Shown: piece by piece, positions 1 through 7,123 of the stretch
How positions within the stretch are numbered: the stretch's first letter is position 1
Layout of the letters: every line of letters starts with the position of its first letter
Translations under genes and position numbers: made by a program
Notes under the pieces: generated by a model
The model's input: the letters and a program-made list of their open reading frames with translations, nothing else
Told to the model about the DNA's origin: nothing
The model's database searches: none
Source of the DNA: Phycisphaerales bacterium UBA2421
Lineage (GTDB): Bacteria > Planctomycetota > Phycisphaerae > Tepidisphaerales > Tepidisphaeraceae
Length of the DNA stretch: 15,931 nucleotides
Assembly: GCA_002343075.1 (NCBI GenBank)
Contig: DDRH01000062.1
Span: forward strand, 196,104 to 212,034
Reading direction: 5' to 3'

Positions 1-121
1 CAGTGGCGGCATCGGCGGGGGGGGTGTCCTGCGCCGATGCAATCGATACAAAGCATAACAGCCCAAGCACGAGCGAGGCGGCGATCAGACCGGCCTTGCT
101 TTTTTCTGAACCCAAAGACAT
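1..121 (-). CDS. N-terminus of a secreted protein (partial)
   Basis: Only the first 40 codons are inside the window; the rest lies to the left of base 1. The start ATG is at 121-119, with GGAGA about eight bases upstream on the minus strand. The translation has a signal peptide: a short polar/basic start (residues 1-9, two lysines), a hydrophobic core (about 11-27, rich in Leu, Ala, Val) and an Ala-Ser-Ala type signal peptidase I site before Gln31. The mature protein begins with a Pro/Ala/Asp-rich linker (QDTPPADAAT). An export function is well supported, but what the exported domain does cannot be told from this piece. The gene is divergent from the DUF89 gene, and the two share the 122-345 intergenic stretch. 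The overlapping plus-strand frame has no family resemblance and is taken as a shadow. Confidence 0.72.
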   Translation of the reverse strand, partial: MSLGSEKSKAGLIAASLVLGLLCFVSIASAQDTPPADAAT

Positions 122-271
122 GACACTGTTCTCCGTTAATGACAAGCCGAGACCCAAGGCGCCGGCGGCGCGCATGATCCGGGCAAGCCCCAAGGACTTA
201 CGGATGCAAAAATGAACGAACGACGGTGTAGGCTAAAGCAATGCCTGTGCCAATTCGGTCTGGTCGCTCAT

Positions 272-302
272 TCCTGCCGCGCCGCTGCGCAATGAGGCAG
301 GA
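272..302. other. Stem-loop in the divergent intergenic region
   Basis: Perfect 7-bp arms, TCCTGCC (272-278) and GGCAGGA (296-302), enclose a second small inverted repeat GCGC/GCGC (279-282 and 287-290). It sits between two divergent starts, so it is not an ordinary gene-end terminator, and no T-run follows. It could lie in the leader of one of the two genes or be an operator. The function is unknown. Confidence 0.35.
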
Positions 303-345
303 TCGTCTTCTGATTGCTTAATTGCGCGGCAATACGTCTCTACAC

Positions 346-1428
346 ATGACTTCCCCGCGGCAATCCCTAAACTCCCGCGGGATGCAGCCATTCGTCAAGC
401 TCGCCGATCCCGCAACCTACGTCGCCTGCAAATGGGACATGCGGACCGATCACGAGGCGCGCAGCTACTGGATACCATTCTTTAAGACCCACGTCCGTAC
501 GATTTTGCGGCTTGGGGGCGAGGTGCTGGCAAATCTGGGCCTCGGTGCCGATGAAATCGAGCGCCGTACCCACCGCTGCACGGCTGAATTTGATGCGCGC
601 TTTGATGAGTTTGCCGCCCGCCCGCAGTCCATGGAGCGCGTCACGATTCTGACGCTGGATGCCTGGCGCGATCAGTTACTGCGCGGGCATGGGTTTGACG
701 ATCCATTTGAGATGCTCAAGCAGCGGGAAAACGAAACCGTGTTGCCCATGTTGCCTGTTGTGCTGCGCGAATTGGATTCGCACACAGGAGACGATCAGAT
801 TCTCACCGCCGTTAAGGGCGTGTTTGCAGGCAACATTTTTGATATGGGTGCAGCGGCGTCTTCGAAGCTGATGCTGGAAGGTGGGCTGGACTTTTTCACC
901 ACCCGAGCCAATCTGCCGCCGCGACCCTGGTTGGTGGACGATTTCGACGCGCTGCGACAATCGCTGAGCGAGAAGCAATACAAGAAGGTGGTCTACTTCA
1001 TCGATAACGCGGGTGCCGACTTTCTCCTCGGTGCGCTGCCGCTGATGCGCTATCTCGCCCGCCGGGGGACGAAGGTTGTTCTTGCCGCCAACGAAAGGCC
1101 GACGTTGAACGACATGACGGTGCACGACGTACGCGACTGGTGGCCGAGAATCATCGCCGCAGCAGGCTGCCTTGCCGATTTACCGATCGAAATCGTCAGC
1201 ACAGGCACCGGCGAGCCGCTGATCGACCTGAGCAGTGTGAGCGATGAACTCAACGCCGCTGCCGAAGATGCCGATCTATTGATTATTGAAGGAATGGGTC
1301 GAGCCATCGAAAGCAATCTCGACGCGCAGTTTGCGTGCGATGCACTCAATATTGGCATGATCAAAGACAGCATGATTGCGAAAGTGAACGGCGGGAAGCT
1401 GTATGACGTCGTGCTGCGGTTCCGATGA
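346..1428 (+). CDS. DUF89/ARMT1-like damage-control phosphatase
   Basis: This 360-residue protein resembles the DUF89 subfamily found as stand-alone plant proteins and as the C-terminal domain of PANK4. These are metal-dependent phosphatases thought to remove damaged or surplus phosphometabolites such as phosphopantetheine derivatives. Family signatures visible are AGNIFDMG (161-168), the metal site Asp220-Asn221 in FIDNAGAD, the AANERPTLNDMT loop (247-258, Asn255-Asp256), and EGMGRAIESN (315-324). The final segment (IKD, then KLYDVVLRFR) also fits the family. Asp220, Asn221 and Asp256 match the expected metal ligands. Start choice is uncertain: TTG at 322, ATG at 346 and ATG at 382 are all in frame and none has a strong ribosome site. 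Homology begins near residue 18 (LADP), so 382 is equally possible. No coenzyme A gene is adjacent, so the substrate is open. Confidence 0.85.
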   Translation: MTSPRQSLNSRGMQPFVKLADPATYVACKWDMRTDHEARSYWIPFFKTHVRTILRLGGEVLANLGLGADEIERRTHRCTAEFDARFDEFAARPQSMERVTILTLDAWRDQLLRGHGFDDPFEMLKQRENETVLPMLPVVLRELDSHTGDDQILTAVKGVFAGNIFDMGAAASSKLMLEGGLDFFTTRANLPPRPWLVDDFDALRQSLSEKQYKKVVYFIDNAGADFLLGALPLMRYLARRGTKVVLAANERPTLNDMTVHDVRDWWPRIIAAAGCLADLPIEIVSTGTGEPLIDLSSVSDELNAAAEDADLLIIEGMGRAIESNLDAQFACDALNIGMIKDSMIAKVNGGKLYDVVLRFR

Positions 1429-1466
1429 CGCTGCCGGCGAGTTTGTTATGGGTCGCAGGTCACAGA

Positions 1467-1495
1467 TTGACCCTTGCGCATGACCGATCTACCAT
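1467..1495 (+). promoter_or_regulatory. Putative sigma70-type promoter for clpP1
   Basis: TTGACC (1467-1472, five of six to the -35 consensus) is followed by a 17-base spacer and TACCAT (1490-1495, four of six to the -10 consensus). The predicted start near 1502 would give a leader of about 24 bases that contains the clpP1 ribosome site. This is read by eye, without experimental support. Confidence 0.45.
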
Positions 1496-1525
1496 CGGAA
1501 CAGGATTAGCAAAAGAAGGACACGG

Positions 1526-2239
1526 ATGCTGAATATCGATCCGACAAACGTAAGCCCTCAGTTGATCAACACCGCCGCAAGGCAGCTTGCCACTCCGGCG
1601 GGCGTGACGACGGGCCGGCCAGTGCCATTGAACATGCCTATGGCCGCCCCAAGTCAGGGCGGGATGAATCGCTACCGAGAGATGACGCTCGAAGAAATGC
1701 TGCTCGAAAATCGCGTGGTTTTTCTCGTGGGTGAGATTAATCACGTTTCGGCAACGCGCGTCATCATGCAGATGCTTTACCTGCAGAGCGTCAAGAAATC
1801 AGAAGATATCAACTTCTACATCAACAGCCCTGGCGGCGTCGTCGATGACACGCTCGCCATGTACGACATCATGAACTTCATCGATTGCGACATTGCCACC
1901 TACTGCATCGGCCGCGCCGAGAGCGGCGGGGCAATCGCATTCATGGCGGGCAAGAAGGGGAAGCGATTCATCCTTCCCAATGCCAAGGTCATGATTCACC
2001 AACCCTTTGGCGGGGTGTATGGGCAGACTTCCGACATCGAGATTCAGGCCGAAGAGATTCTTAAGACCAAGGAAACGCTCATCAACATCATCAGCAAGTG
2101 CACGGGGCAAGCCCCGGAGAAGGTAAAGGAAGACAGCGAACGCGATCGTTTCTTCGACGCCAAGCAATCCGTTGCGTACGGCATTTGTGATGAAGTGATC
2201 GGGCTTGAAGAGGCGACGAAGGCTATCGAAAAGAAGTGA
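1526..2239 (+). CDS. clpP: ClpP-family serine protease subunit 1 (divergent)
   Basis: This is a peptidase subunit of the cytoplasmic Clp system, which degrades unfolded or tagged proteins fed by an AAA+ unfoldase (ClpX, ClpA or ClpC, none in this window). It has 237 residues, longer than the usual 195-210. The oxyanion-hole motif NSPGG (100-104) is present, and the triad is complete: Ser133, His158 (MIHQP) and Asp207 (SERDRFF). Two points are unusual. The nucleophile sits in AESGGA rather than the common AASMGA. The N-terminus has about 45 Pro/Ala/Gly-rich residues and lacks the conserved [12 protein letters not shown] segment that forms the axial loop. The ATG at 1526 has AAGAAGGA ending five bases upstream, a strong start. 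The next gene encodes a second ClpP 143 bases downstream. The pair probably forms hetero-oligomeric rings (inference from other two-ClpP bacteria). Confidence 0.93.
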   Translation: MLNIDPTNVSPQLINTAARQLATPAGVTTGRPVPLNMPMAAPSQGGMNRYREMTLEEMLLENRVVFLVGEINHVSATRVIMQMLYLQSVKKSEDINFYINSPGGVVDDTLAMYDIMNFIDCDIATYCIGRAESGGAIAFMAGKKGKRFILPNAKVMIHQPFGGVYGQTSDIEIQAEEILKTKETLINIISKCTGQAPEKVKEDSERDRFFDAKQSVAYGICDEVIGLEEATKAIEKK

Positions 2240-2382
2240 GGTCGTTCGCGCAGCCTGGTATCCAAACTGACGCGAGTCGGTGAGGCTTGATTCAGTGTGC
2301 GTGATCGAGACCGCCTGGATTGACGCCAGCGCCTGACGATCATTGAGACGTTGGTCGCTGAACATAAAAGAGAAGAGTGAAC

Positions 2383-3018
2383 ATGGCTCAAAATGCACTA
2401 ATCCCCATCGTGATCGAAAAAAGTGGCCGCGGGGAGCGCGCTTACGATATCTACTCGCGTCTGCTGAAGGATCGCATCATTATGCTCAACGGTCCGGTTA
2501 CCGATGAGTCGGCGGCGGCGATCATTGCGCAACTCCTTTTTCTCTCCAACGACGACCCTAAGAGCGACATCCACTTTTACGTCAATAGCCCCGGCGGGAG
2601 CGTGAGTGCAGGGTTTGGAATTATTGACACGATGAAATTCCTCCGCTGCGACGTGTCGACCACCTGCATCGGCATGGCGGCGAGCATGGGCGCGTGTCTG
2701 CTCGCAGCCGGGACGAAGGGCAAGCGCAATGTACTGCAAAACAGCCAGGTGATGCTCCACCAGCCGCTGCTCGGCGGGGTGTTGCAGGGGAGCGCGACTG
2801 ATCTTGGAATTGAAGCAGCGCACATGATTCGCCTTCGCGAGCGACTGTACAAGCTGATGGCCGACTACACAGGAAAGAGCACCGACACAATCCATCGCGA
2901 TTTTGACCGCAATCGCTGGCTTTTTGCCGAGGAAGCGATCGAATACGGCTGCGCCGACAAGATTCTCGACAGAGCGCCGGCAATCACGTCGCGAGCGGGC
3001 GATTTGGATTCCGACTGA
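2383..3018 (+). CDS. clpP: ClpP-family serine protease subunit 2 (Ser-His-Asn)
   Basis: This 211-residue Clp protease subunit has a typical N-terminus: IPIV then [18 protein letters not shown] (residues 16-33), the axial-loop and head segment. NSPGG is at 68-72, the nucleophile Ser101 lies in GMAASMGA, and His126 in MLHQP. At the third triad position, where most ClpPs have Asp in a D-x-[DE]-R-D-x-[FW] motif, this protein reads DFDRNRW, giving Asn177. An Asn there is known in Listeria ClpP1, which needs its partner ClpP2 for full activity. An in-frame GTG at 2377 is possible, but ATG 2383 with the purine-rich AAAAGAGAAGAG just upstream is preferred. It likely shares transcription with the clpP gene upstream, though the 143-base gap could hold its own promoter. 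It is followed after 55 bases by a lipoprotein gene. Confidence 0.94.
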   Translation: MAQNALIPIVIEKSGRGERAYDIYSRLLKDRIIMLNGPVTDESAAAIIAQLLFLSNDDPKSDIHFYVNSPGGSVSAGFGIIDTMKFLRCDVSTTCIGMAASMGACLLAAGTKGKRNVLQNSQVMLHQPLLGGVLQGSATDLGIEAAHMIRLRERLYKLMADYTGKSTDTIHRDFDRNRWLFAEEAIEYGCADKILDRAPAITSRAGDLDSD

Positions 3019-3073
3019 TCAAATTGCCGCTGCGGTAGTTCTTGCTGCAATGCCGTCAAGGTGAGGGTGAATC

Positions 3074-3706
3074 ATGAGCTACAGGCTTTCAGGCGGTCCC
3101 TCGCGCGTCGGTGTCTATACCTGTATCCTTGCGGCGGTGCTGGGGGCGGCCGGCTGTGGAAGCCCTAGCAAGGCGAACATCGAGCTTCGGAAGCAAAATC
3201 AGGCGTTGCGCGACGAAATCGAGGCGCTCAAGCGCCGCCAGACGGCCGACGCCGCGACCATCGTGGCACTCGAGAAGTCGGGCGTGATGTCGGATCAGTT
3301 ACCGAAGCATCGTTTAGACGAACTTTTCACCACGGCGGGGATTTCACTGGGTAAACTCACCGGCGGCTACGATCGCACGCCCGCCACCCCCGGCGACGAC
3401 GCCATTCGCGTGCAAGCCGCGCCGATCGATCTCGCCGGCGAGCCGCTGAAGGCCGCTGGCGCGTTCAAGGTCGAAGCCTTTGATGCCGTTTCGTCCGGCG
3501 TACCTCAGAAGATTGCCGAGTGGAACTTCAGCACTGCCGAGGCCAAGGCGGCGTGGCTCGGGCAGGTGTTTCAGTATGGCTACCTATTGACATGCCCGTT
3601 CGAGACCCTGCCTGCTGGCAAAGAGCTGAAGCTGCGCGTCACATTCATCGACGCCCTGACCGCCCGCGAGTTGACAGCCGAAGCGCCGGTTGTGTTGGCG
3701 CGCTGA
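3074..3706 (+). CDS. Coiled-coil lipoprotein, function unknown
   Basis: This 210-residue protein is not a family I can name. Residues 12-27 are hydrophobic and end in a lipobox-like GAAGC, with Cys28 as the probable lipidated residue, so the protein is probably exported and membrane-anchored. Residues 32-68 form a likely coiled coil with regular Leu/Ile spacing and many Glu, Lys and Arg (LRKQNQALRDEIEALKRRQ). The remainder (about 75-210) looks like a beta-sandwich domain, ending in a strand-rich segment LKLRVTFIDALTARELTAEA. The ATG at 3074 follows a purine-rich AGGTGAGGGTG. The gene lies 55 bases after clpP2 with no clear terminator between, so it may be co-transcribed. No functional link with ClpP is evident, since the proteins would be in different compartments. 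Confidence 0.8.
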   Translation: MSYRLSGGPSRVGVYTCILAAVLGAAGCGSPSKANIELRKQNQALRDEIEALKRRQTADAATIVALEKSGVMSDQLPKHRLDELFTTAGISLGKLTGGYDRTPATPGDDAIRVQAAPIDLAGEPLKAAGAFKVEAFDAVSSGVPQKIAEWNFSTAEAKAAWLGQVFQYGYLLTCPFETLPAGKELKLRVTFIDALTARELTAEAPVVLAR

Positions 3707-4018
3707 GGAGTTCGATCGCACCGCCCACGCTTCCCTTTCCAGCTAAAACTTGATGTTGCCTCGGCGGCCCAACATCCCAGCGGCCGCTGACCGGAAAGGT
3801 CTGAACTGCAGCCGGATTGTTGACGGTACCTGATGGTTCCACCGAGCATTCACAATCCGTTGCGTCATCGGCGTCGTACCCCTTTGAGTTGCCGCAGCAA
3901 GATGCATACTATTGCCGATGATCCGTATGATCAGAACCGAGCCACGACCCACAACCCAATCCTCGCTGCCGGCGACACCTCCGGCGGTCGCGATTGAACA
4001 CCCCAGGAGATTTGATCG
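3707..4018. other. Gene-poor stretch between lipoprotein and DinB genes
   Basis: No convincing coding sequence is present in these 312 bases. It holds a weak stem-loop with arms GATGTTG/CAACATC (3752-3776) and a palindrome CAGCGGCCGCTG (3778-3789). Neither has a clear T-run on the plus strand, though the minus-strand side of the first is followed by AAGTTTT. The end of the stretch carries the candidate promoter at 3884-3912 and the AGGAG ribosome site for the DinB-like gene. Confidence 0.5.
3884..3912 (+). promoter_or_regulatory. Candidate promoter for the DinB-like gene
   Basis: TTGAGT (3884-3889) and TACTAT (3907-3912) are separated by 17 bases, each four of six to consensus. The implied leader is about 100 bases and ends with an AGGAG ribosome site around nine bases before the ATG. 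This is a weak call from spacing and partial matches. Confidence 0.3.
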
Positions 4019-4510
4019 ATGAATATCACAGAACTGTTGGCAACACATTTGAAGGGCGACTTGAACATGCTCAAGTGGCATTTGGATGACTTCAGCGAGG
4101 CCGACACACTCGTGCGGCCCTGTGAGGGTGCCAATCATGCTAATTGGCAGGTGGGCCATTTGGTTGCATCAACCGGGCGATTGCTGGCGCTGGTTGATAG
4201 CAGCTTCCCAAGCCCTGTTTCTTCGGAAATGGGGGAGAAATATACGAAGGAGACTTCAAAATCCGATGATCCGAAGCAGTTTGCCACGCTCGCCGAGTTG
4301 CGCAGCGTGCTCACCACGCTGGCGGAAACTGCCCACGACTGGGTAAAGGCGCTGGAACCGTCGAAGTTGAATGGTACATCGCCGGACTGGGCTAAGGATT
4401 TTGCGCCCACCAAGGATCTGTTCATCGCCTTTATCGCCAGCCATGTGCAGATGCACATCGGCCAGATCCAGGTCATCCGGCGTCGGTTGGGTAAGCCGCA
4501 CCTGATGTAA
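4019..4510 (+). CDS. DinB superfamily protein
   Basis: This 163-residue protein has the DinB/YfiT-like four-helix bundle pattern. A first helix carries a basic/acidic surface (HLKGDLNMLKWHLDDFSEAD), followed by NWQVGHLVASTGRLL (42-56) and a C-terminal helix SHVQMHIGQIQVIRRRLG (141-158). His47, His142 and His146 match the three-His metal site typical of the superfamily. Members include thiol S-transferases that use bacillithiol or mycothiol, and damage-induced proteins. Most are uncharacterised, so no reaction can be assigned. The ATG start has AGGAG upstream. It lies 57 bases before ychF on the same strand, but ychF appears to have its own promoter. Confidence 0.83.
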   Translation: MNITELLATHLKGDLNMLKWHLDDFSEADTLVRPCEGANHANWQVGHLVASTGRLLALVDSSFPSPVSSEMGEKYTKETSKSDDPKQFATLAELRSVLTTLAETAHDWVKALEPSKLNGTSPDWAKDFAPTKDLFIAFIASHVQMHIGQIQVIRRRLGKPHLM

Positions 4511-4551
4511 CTGAATTCCAGCGGGCGTCTATCGCGGGCTGCTCCGGCGCG

Positions 4552-4567
4552 TATACTCTCTCGCCCT
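4552..4567 (+). promoter_or_regulatory. -10 box very close to the ychF start
   Basis: TATACT (4552-4557, five of six to consensus) ends only ten bases before the ychF ATG at 4568. A normal 6-7 base distance to the transcription start would leave a leader of about three or four bases. No Shine-Dalgarno sequence is visible in the stretch, which is pyrimidine-rich (CTCTCGCCCT). The -35 region is poor. Nearly leaderless transcription is an inference. Confidence 0.4.
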
Positions 4568-5662
4568 ATGGCACTTGAAGTTGGAATTGTCGGTCTGCCC
4601 AATGTTGGCAAGAGCACCATTTTTAACGCGCTGACCGCAGCGGGCGCGCTGGCTGCGAACTATCCGTTTGCAACCATCGAACCCAATGTTGGTGTCGTGA
4701 ATGTGCCCGACTCCCGGCTGGCGATCATTAACAGTTTTCAGCCGACCGAAAAGATCATCCCGGCGCAGCTGCGAATTGTTGATATCGCCGGCATCGTCCG
4801 TGGAGCGAGCACCGGCGAGGGACTTGGCAACAAGTTTCTTTCACATATTCGCGAAGTGGATGCAATCCTGTCTGTCGTACGATGTTTTGAGAACGCCGAC
4901 ATCACCCATGTCGAAGGCACGGTCGATCCAATTCGCGACATTGACACGATCGATACTGAACTCATGCTCGCCGACCTTGAGACGGTTAGTTCGTCGATCG
5001 ATAAGGCCCAGCGGAGTGCCAAGAGCGGCGACAAGGACGCCATTGCTCGCGTCGAGATTCTTGGAAAGGCCAAAGTGGCGCTCGAAGCGGGCAAGCCGGT
5101 ACGATCGGTCGAGTTTACGCCGGACGAGAAACGCAACCTGAAGTCGCTCGGATTGATCACTGCAAAGAAGGTGCTTTACGTCGCCAATGTGCAGGAAGAT
5201 GACATTCACGGCGAAGGAAAGCTGGTGCAGGTCGTCCGCGACCGCGCCAAAACCGAAGGCGGGGCCGTGGTGCCGGTGTGTGGCAAGCTTGAGAGCGAAC
5301 TTGCTGAACTGGGTGAAGCCGACCGCAAGGAAATGCTTGAGAGCATGGGTCTCGCCGAGCCTGCACTGGCGACCCTGGCGACTGAAGCTTACCGGTTGCT
5401 CGGATTGCACAGTTATTTTACGTCAGGCCCGAAGGAGATTCGCGCCTGGACGATCCCAGTCGGCGCCACCGCACCCCAGGCGGCGGGGGTGATTCACTCT
5501 GATTTTGAACGGGGCTTCATCCGGGCCGAGATCTACACCATCGACGACCTGAAACAGCACAAGAATGAAGCGGCCATCAAAGCCGCCGGAAAAATGCGGG
5601 CGGAAGGAAAAGGATATGTAATGCGAGATGGAGATATCACGCATTTCCTTTTCAACGTGTAA
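4568..5662 (+). CDS. ychF: Redox-regulated ATPase/GTPase YchF (OBG-like)
   Basis: This is the universally conserved TRAFAC-class YchF, which binds the ribosome and hydrolyses ATP in preference to GTP. In E. coli it acts in translation and oxidative-stress response. It has 364 residues, against 363 in E. coli. The P-loop is GLPNVGKS (9-16), G3 is DIAG (72-75), and the altered G4 motif NVQE (207-210) is the signature that relaxes guanine specificity. A helical domain spans about 130-205, and the C-terminal TGS domain (about 280-364) contains [12 protein letters not shown] and [10 protein letters not shown]. The start is fixed by homology: [12 protein letters not shown] aligns to the family's first residues. 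The upstream side has a -10 box but no ribosome site. A DUF547 lipoprotein gene follows after 38 bases. Confidence 0.97.
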   Translation: MALEVGIVGLPNVGKSTIFNALTAAGALAANYPFATIEPNVGVVNVPDSRLAIINSFQPTEKIIPAQLRIVDIAGIVRGASTGEGLGNKFLSHIREVDAILSVVRCFENADITHVEGTVDPIRDIDTIDTELMLADLETVSSSIDKAQRSAKSGDKDAIARVEILGKAKVALEAGKPVRSVEFTPDEKRNLKSLGLITAKKVLYVANVQEDDIHGEGKLVQVVRDRAKTEGGAVVPVCGKLESELAELGEADRKEMLESMGLAEPALATLATEAYRLLGLHSYFTSGPKEIRAWTIPVGATAPQAAGVIHSDFERGFIRAEIYTIDDLKQHKNEAAIKAAGKMRAEGKGYVMRDGDITHFLFNV

Positions 5663-5700
5663 CTCTTCCGCCAATTCGACATCAGAAAGCACGGGTAACC

Positions 5701-6528
5701 ATGCGAACACTTTCAATTTTTCGCGGCTTGATTGCGCTAAGTGTCGTCCTCTATGGCCCGTGCCTGCTCGGCTGTGGGGGGAAGGTGGGGAAAGACTTTC
5801 AACCCAAGGGCCCCATCGAGCGATGGAGCAATGCTGAATGGGCGAGGGTGCTCAGCATCGTTGTGACGCCAGACGGCTATGTGCGGCACGAGCTGCTGGA
5901 GGCGAATGAACAGGGTGTGCGGGATGAACTGTTCAGATATGTGGGAAAGATCAATGCAGCAGGCCCTGAGAATCGGCCCGAGTTGTTTCCGACGCAAGCC
6001 GACCGACTTGCATACTATTGCAACGCTTACAATGCCGTGTGCATGTACCTGGTTGTAAAGCGAGATTTTCCCTCAAACATGAAAACCAGCGGGATCTTCT
6101 TCCTTGATAAGGTTCCGGTTGGTGGGAAGAACATGAATCTCGACTTTTTGGAGAAGACTTATCTCCGGCCATTTGATCCGCGGATTCACTTTGCCGCCAA
6201 CTGCATGAGTGCGTCATGCCCGCCGTTGCGAAATGAGCCTTACGAGGCTGACAAACTCGACGCACAGTTTGATGATCAGGGAAGGCGGTTCCTTTCTGAC
6301 CCCCGCGGGGCCGTCAATGCCGGCGACGGCAGGGTGGCGATCAGCGGCATCTTCCGATTTTACACCAGCGATTTCACCGCCACCCACCGGGCGAAGACAG
6401 GCAGCGAACCGTCGAACGTTCTCGAAGCCATCCGGCCATTCGCTGCTGAGGATTCGCCGGTTCAATCGGCGATTTCATCACAGTTTCAAGAGTATGATTG
6501 GTCTCTCAATCGCCCCCCGACAAAGTGA
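5701..6528 (+). CDS. DUF547-domain lipoprotein
   Basis: This 275-residue protein is probably exported and lipid-anchored: a hydrophobic N-terminal segment (8-24) leads into a good lipobox CLLGC with Cys25. The DUF547 domain covers roughly 40-225. Typical features visible are YYCNAYNAVCMYLV (105-118), the hydrophobic-aromatic block GIFFLDKVPVGG, NLDFLEKTYLR, and DPRIHFAANCMSASCPPLRNEPY (159-181) with His163, Cys168 and Cys173. The Asn-rich and His/Cys motifs resemble a papain-like or transglutaminase-like core, but no catalytic activity is established for the family. The ATG follows ychF by 38 bases and probably reads through from it; the upstream GGGTAACC is a poor ribosome site. It converges on the minus-strand gene at 6539, with only ten bases between stop codons. 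Confidence 0.88.
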   Translation: MRTLSIFRGLIALSVVLYGPCLLGCGGKVGKDFQPKGPIERWSNAEWARVLSIVVTPDGYVRHELLEANEQGVRDELFRYVGKINAAGPENRPELFPTQADRLAYYCNAYNAVCMYLVVKRDFPSNMKTSGIFFLDKVPVGGKNMNLDFLEKTYLRPFDPRIHFAANCMSASCPPLRNEPYEADKLDAQFDDQGRRFLSDPRGAVNAGDGRVAISGIFRFYTSDFTATHRAKTGSEPSNVLEAIRPFAAEDSPVQSAISSQFQEYDWSLNRPPTK

Positions 6529-6538
6529 TGTGCCGTCG

Positions 6539-7123
6539 CTACTTTGCTGGCCGGATTTCCACCAGGTCAATAATGGTCTTCATCGCGATCGGTCCATCGG
6601 TGTGGGCCTCGATCTTCACGATGCCGCCGGGCACCTGATCGGACATAAACTGCCGGTGCGAGATACCGAATGGAACACTCGGCACGGTCGTTGCCCCACC
6701 TGACTCTCCCACGACTTTCACGCTCTCATACGCCGCACACAGGTAGGTGTTCCCGCCGACGGTCACTTCGACTCCATTGGCCAGCAGGCGCGCCTGATCG
6801 GGGTGAACTTTCGACGCGATCGTCTGGGTAAATCGGCTCTTTACCGGGTCCTTCTTTGCTTCGGTCACCGTCTGCTCGACCCGCAGTGTCACCTCGTCGG
6901 CGGCGATGCTCTCAAGCGTGGTGACGGTTTCGATGAAAACTTCAAGTCCGATGTTCTTGCTGCTTCCCGAATGTACAACAATCGTACCCAGTTTTTGATT
7001 GGCCCACGCGGTAAACAGCGGATTGGCTACAAGCTCCGTCGCTGCAGCCTGCGCAAGAGCCACGCAGGCAGAGCACGAGAGGACGAAGGCGAAGCCAAGG
7101 CATACTGCGATTCTAGCGATCAT
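6539..7123 (-). CDS. Secreted protein of unknown function
   Basis: This 194-residue protein has a clear signal peptide: MIAR, a hydrophobic core (5-22), and a likely signal peptidase I cut after Ala24 (VALA-QAAATEL). A lipobox reading at Cys17 is weaker. The mature part is rich in alternating hydrophobic and polar residues that suggest beta strands: a WANQKLGTIVVH strand near the start, a Thr/Val-rich block (EVTLRVEQTVTEAKK), and IVKIEAHTDGP near the end. I do not recognise a family with certainty; small secreted proteins with a W..K.GT opening are common in planctomycetes. The start ATG overlaps the stop of the upstream RNA methyltransferase gene as ATGA (7123-7120), so translation is probably coupled. 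Confidence 0.8.
   Translation of the reverse strand: MIARIAVCLGFAFVLSCSACVALAQAAATELVANPLFTAWANQKLGTIVVHSGSSKNIGLEVFIETVTTLESIAADEVTLRVEQTVTEAKKDPVKSRFTQTIASKVHPDQARLLANGVEVTVGGNTYLCAAYESVKVVGESGGATTVPSVPFGISHRQFMSDQVPGGIVKIEAHTDGPIAMKTIIDLVEIRPAK

Noticed and set aside
3..215. Plus-strand 70-codon frame at the left edge
   Set aside because: It overlaps the signal-peptide gene on the minus strand, has no ribosome site and shows no protein-like pattern.
322..345. TTG start for the DUF89 gene
   Set aside because: No ribosome site and no homology in the added eight residues; ATG at 346 or 382 is more likely.
676..1125. Minus-strand 149-codon frame inside the DUF89 gene
   Set aside because: Lies wholly opposite a well-supported gene and is rich in His/Gln/Arg as expected of an antisense shadow.
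3743..4159. Minus-strand 138-codon frame across the intergenic gap
   Set aside because: Half overlaps the DinB-like gene, composition looks non-coding, and no start signal is seen.
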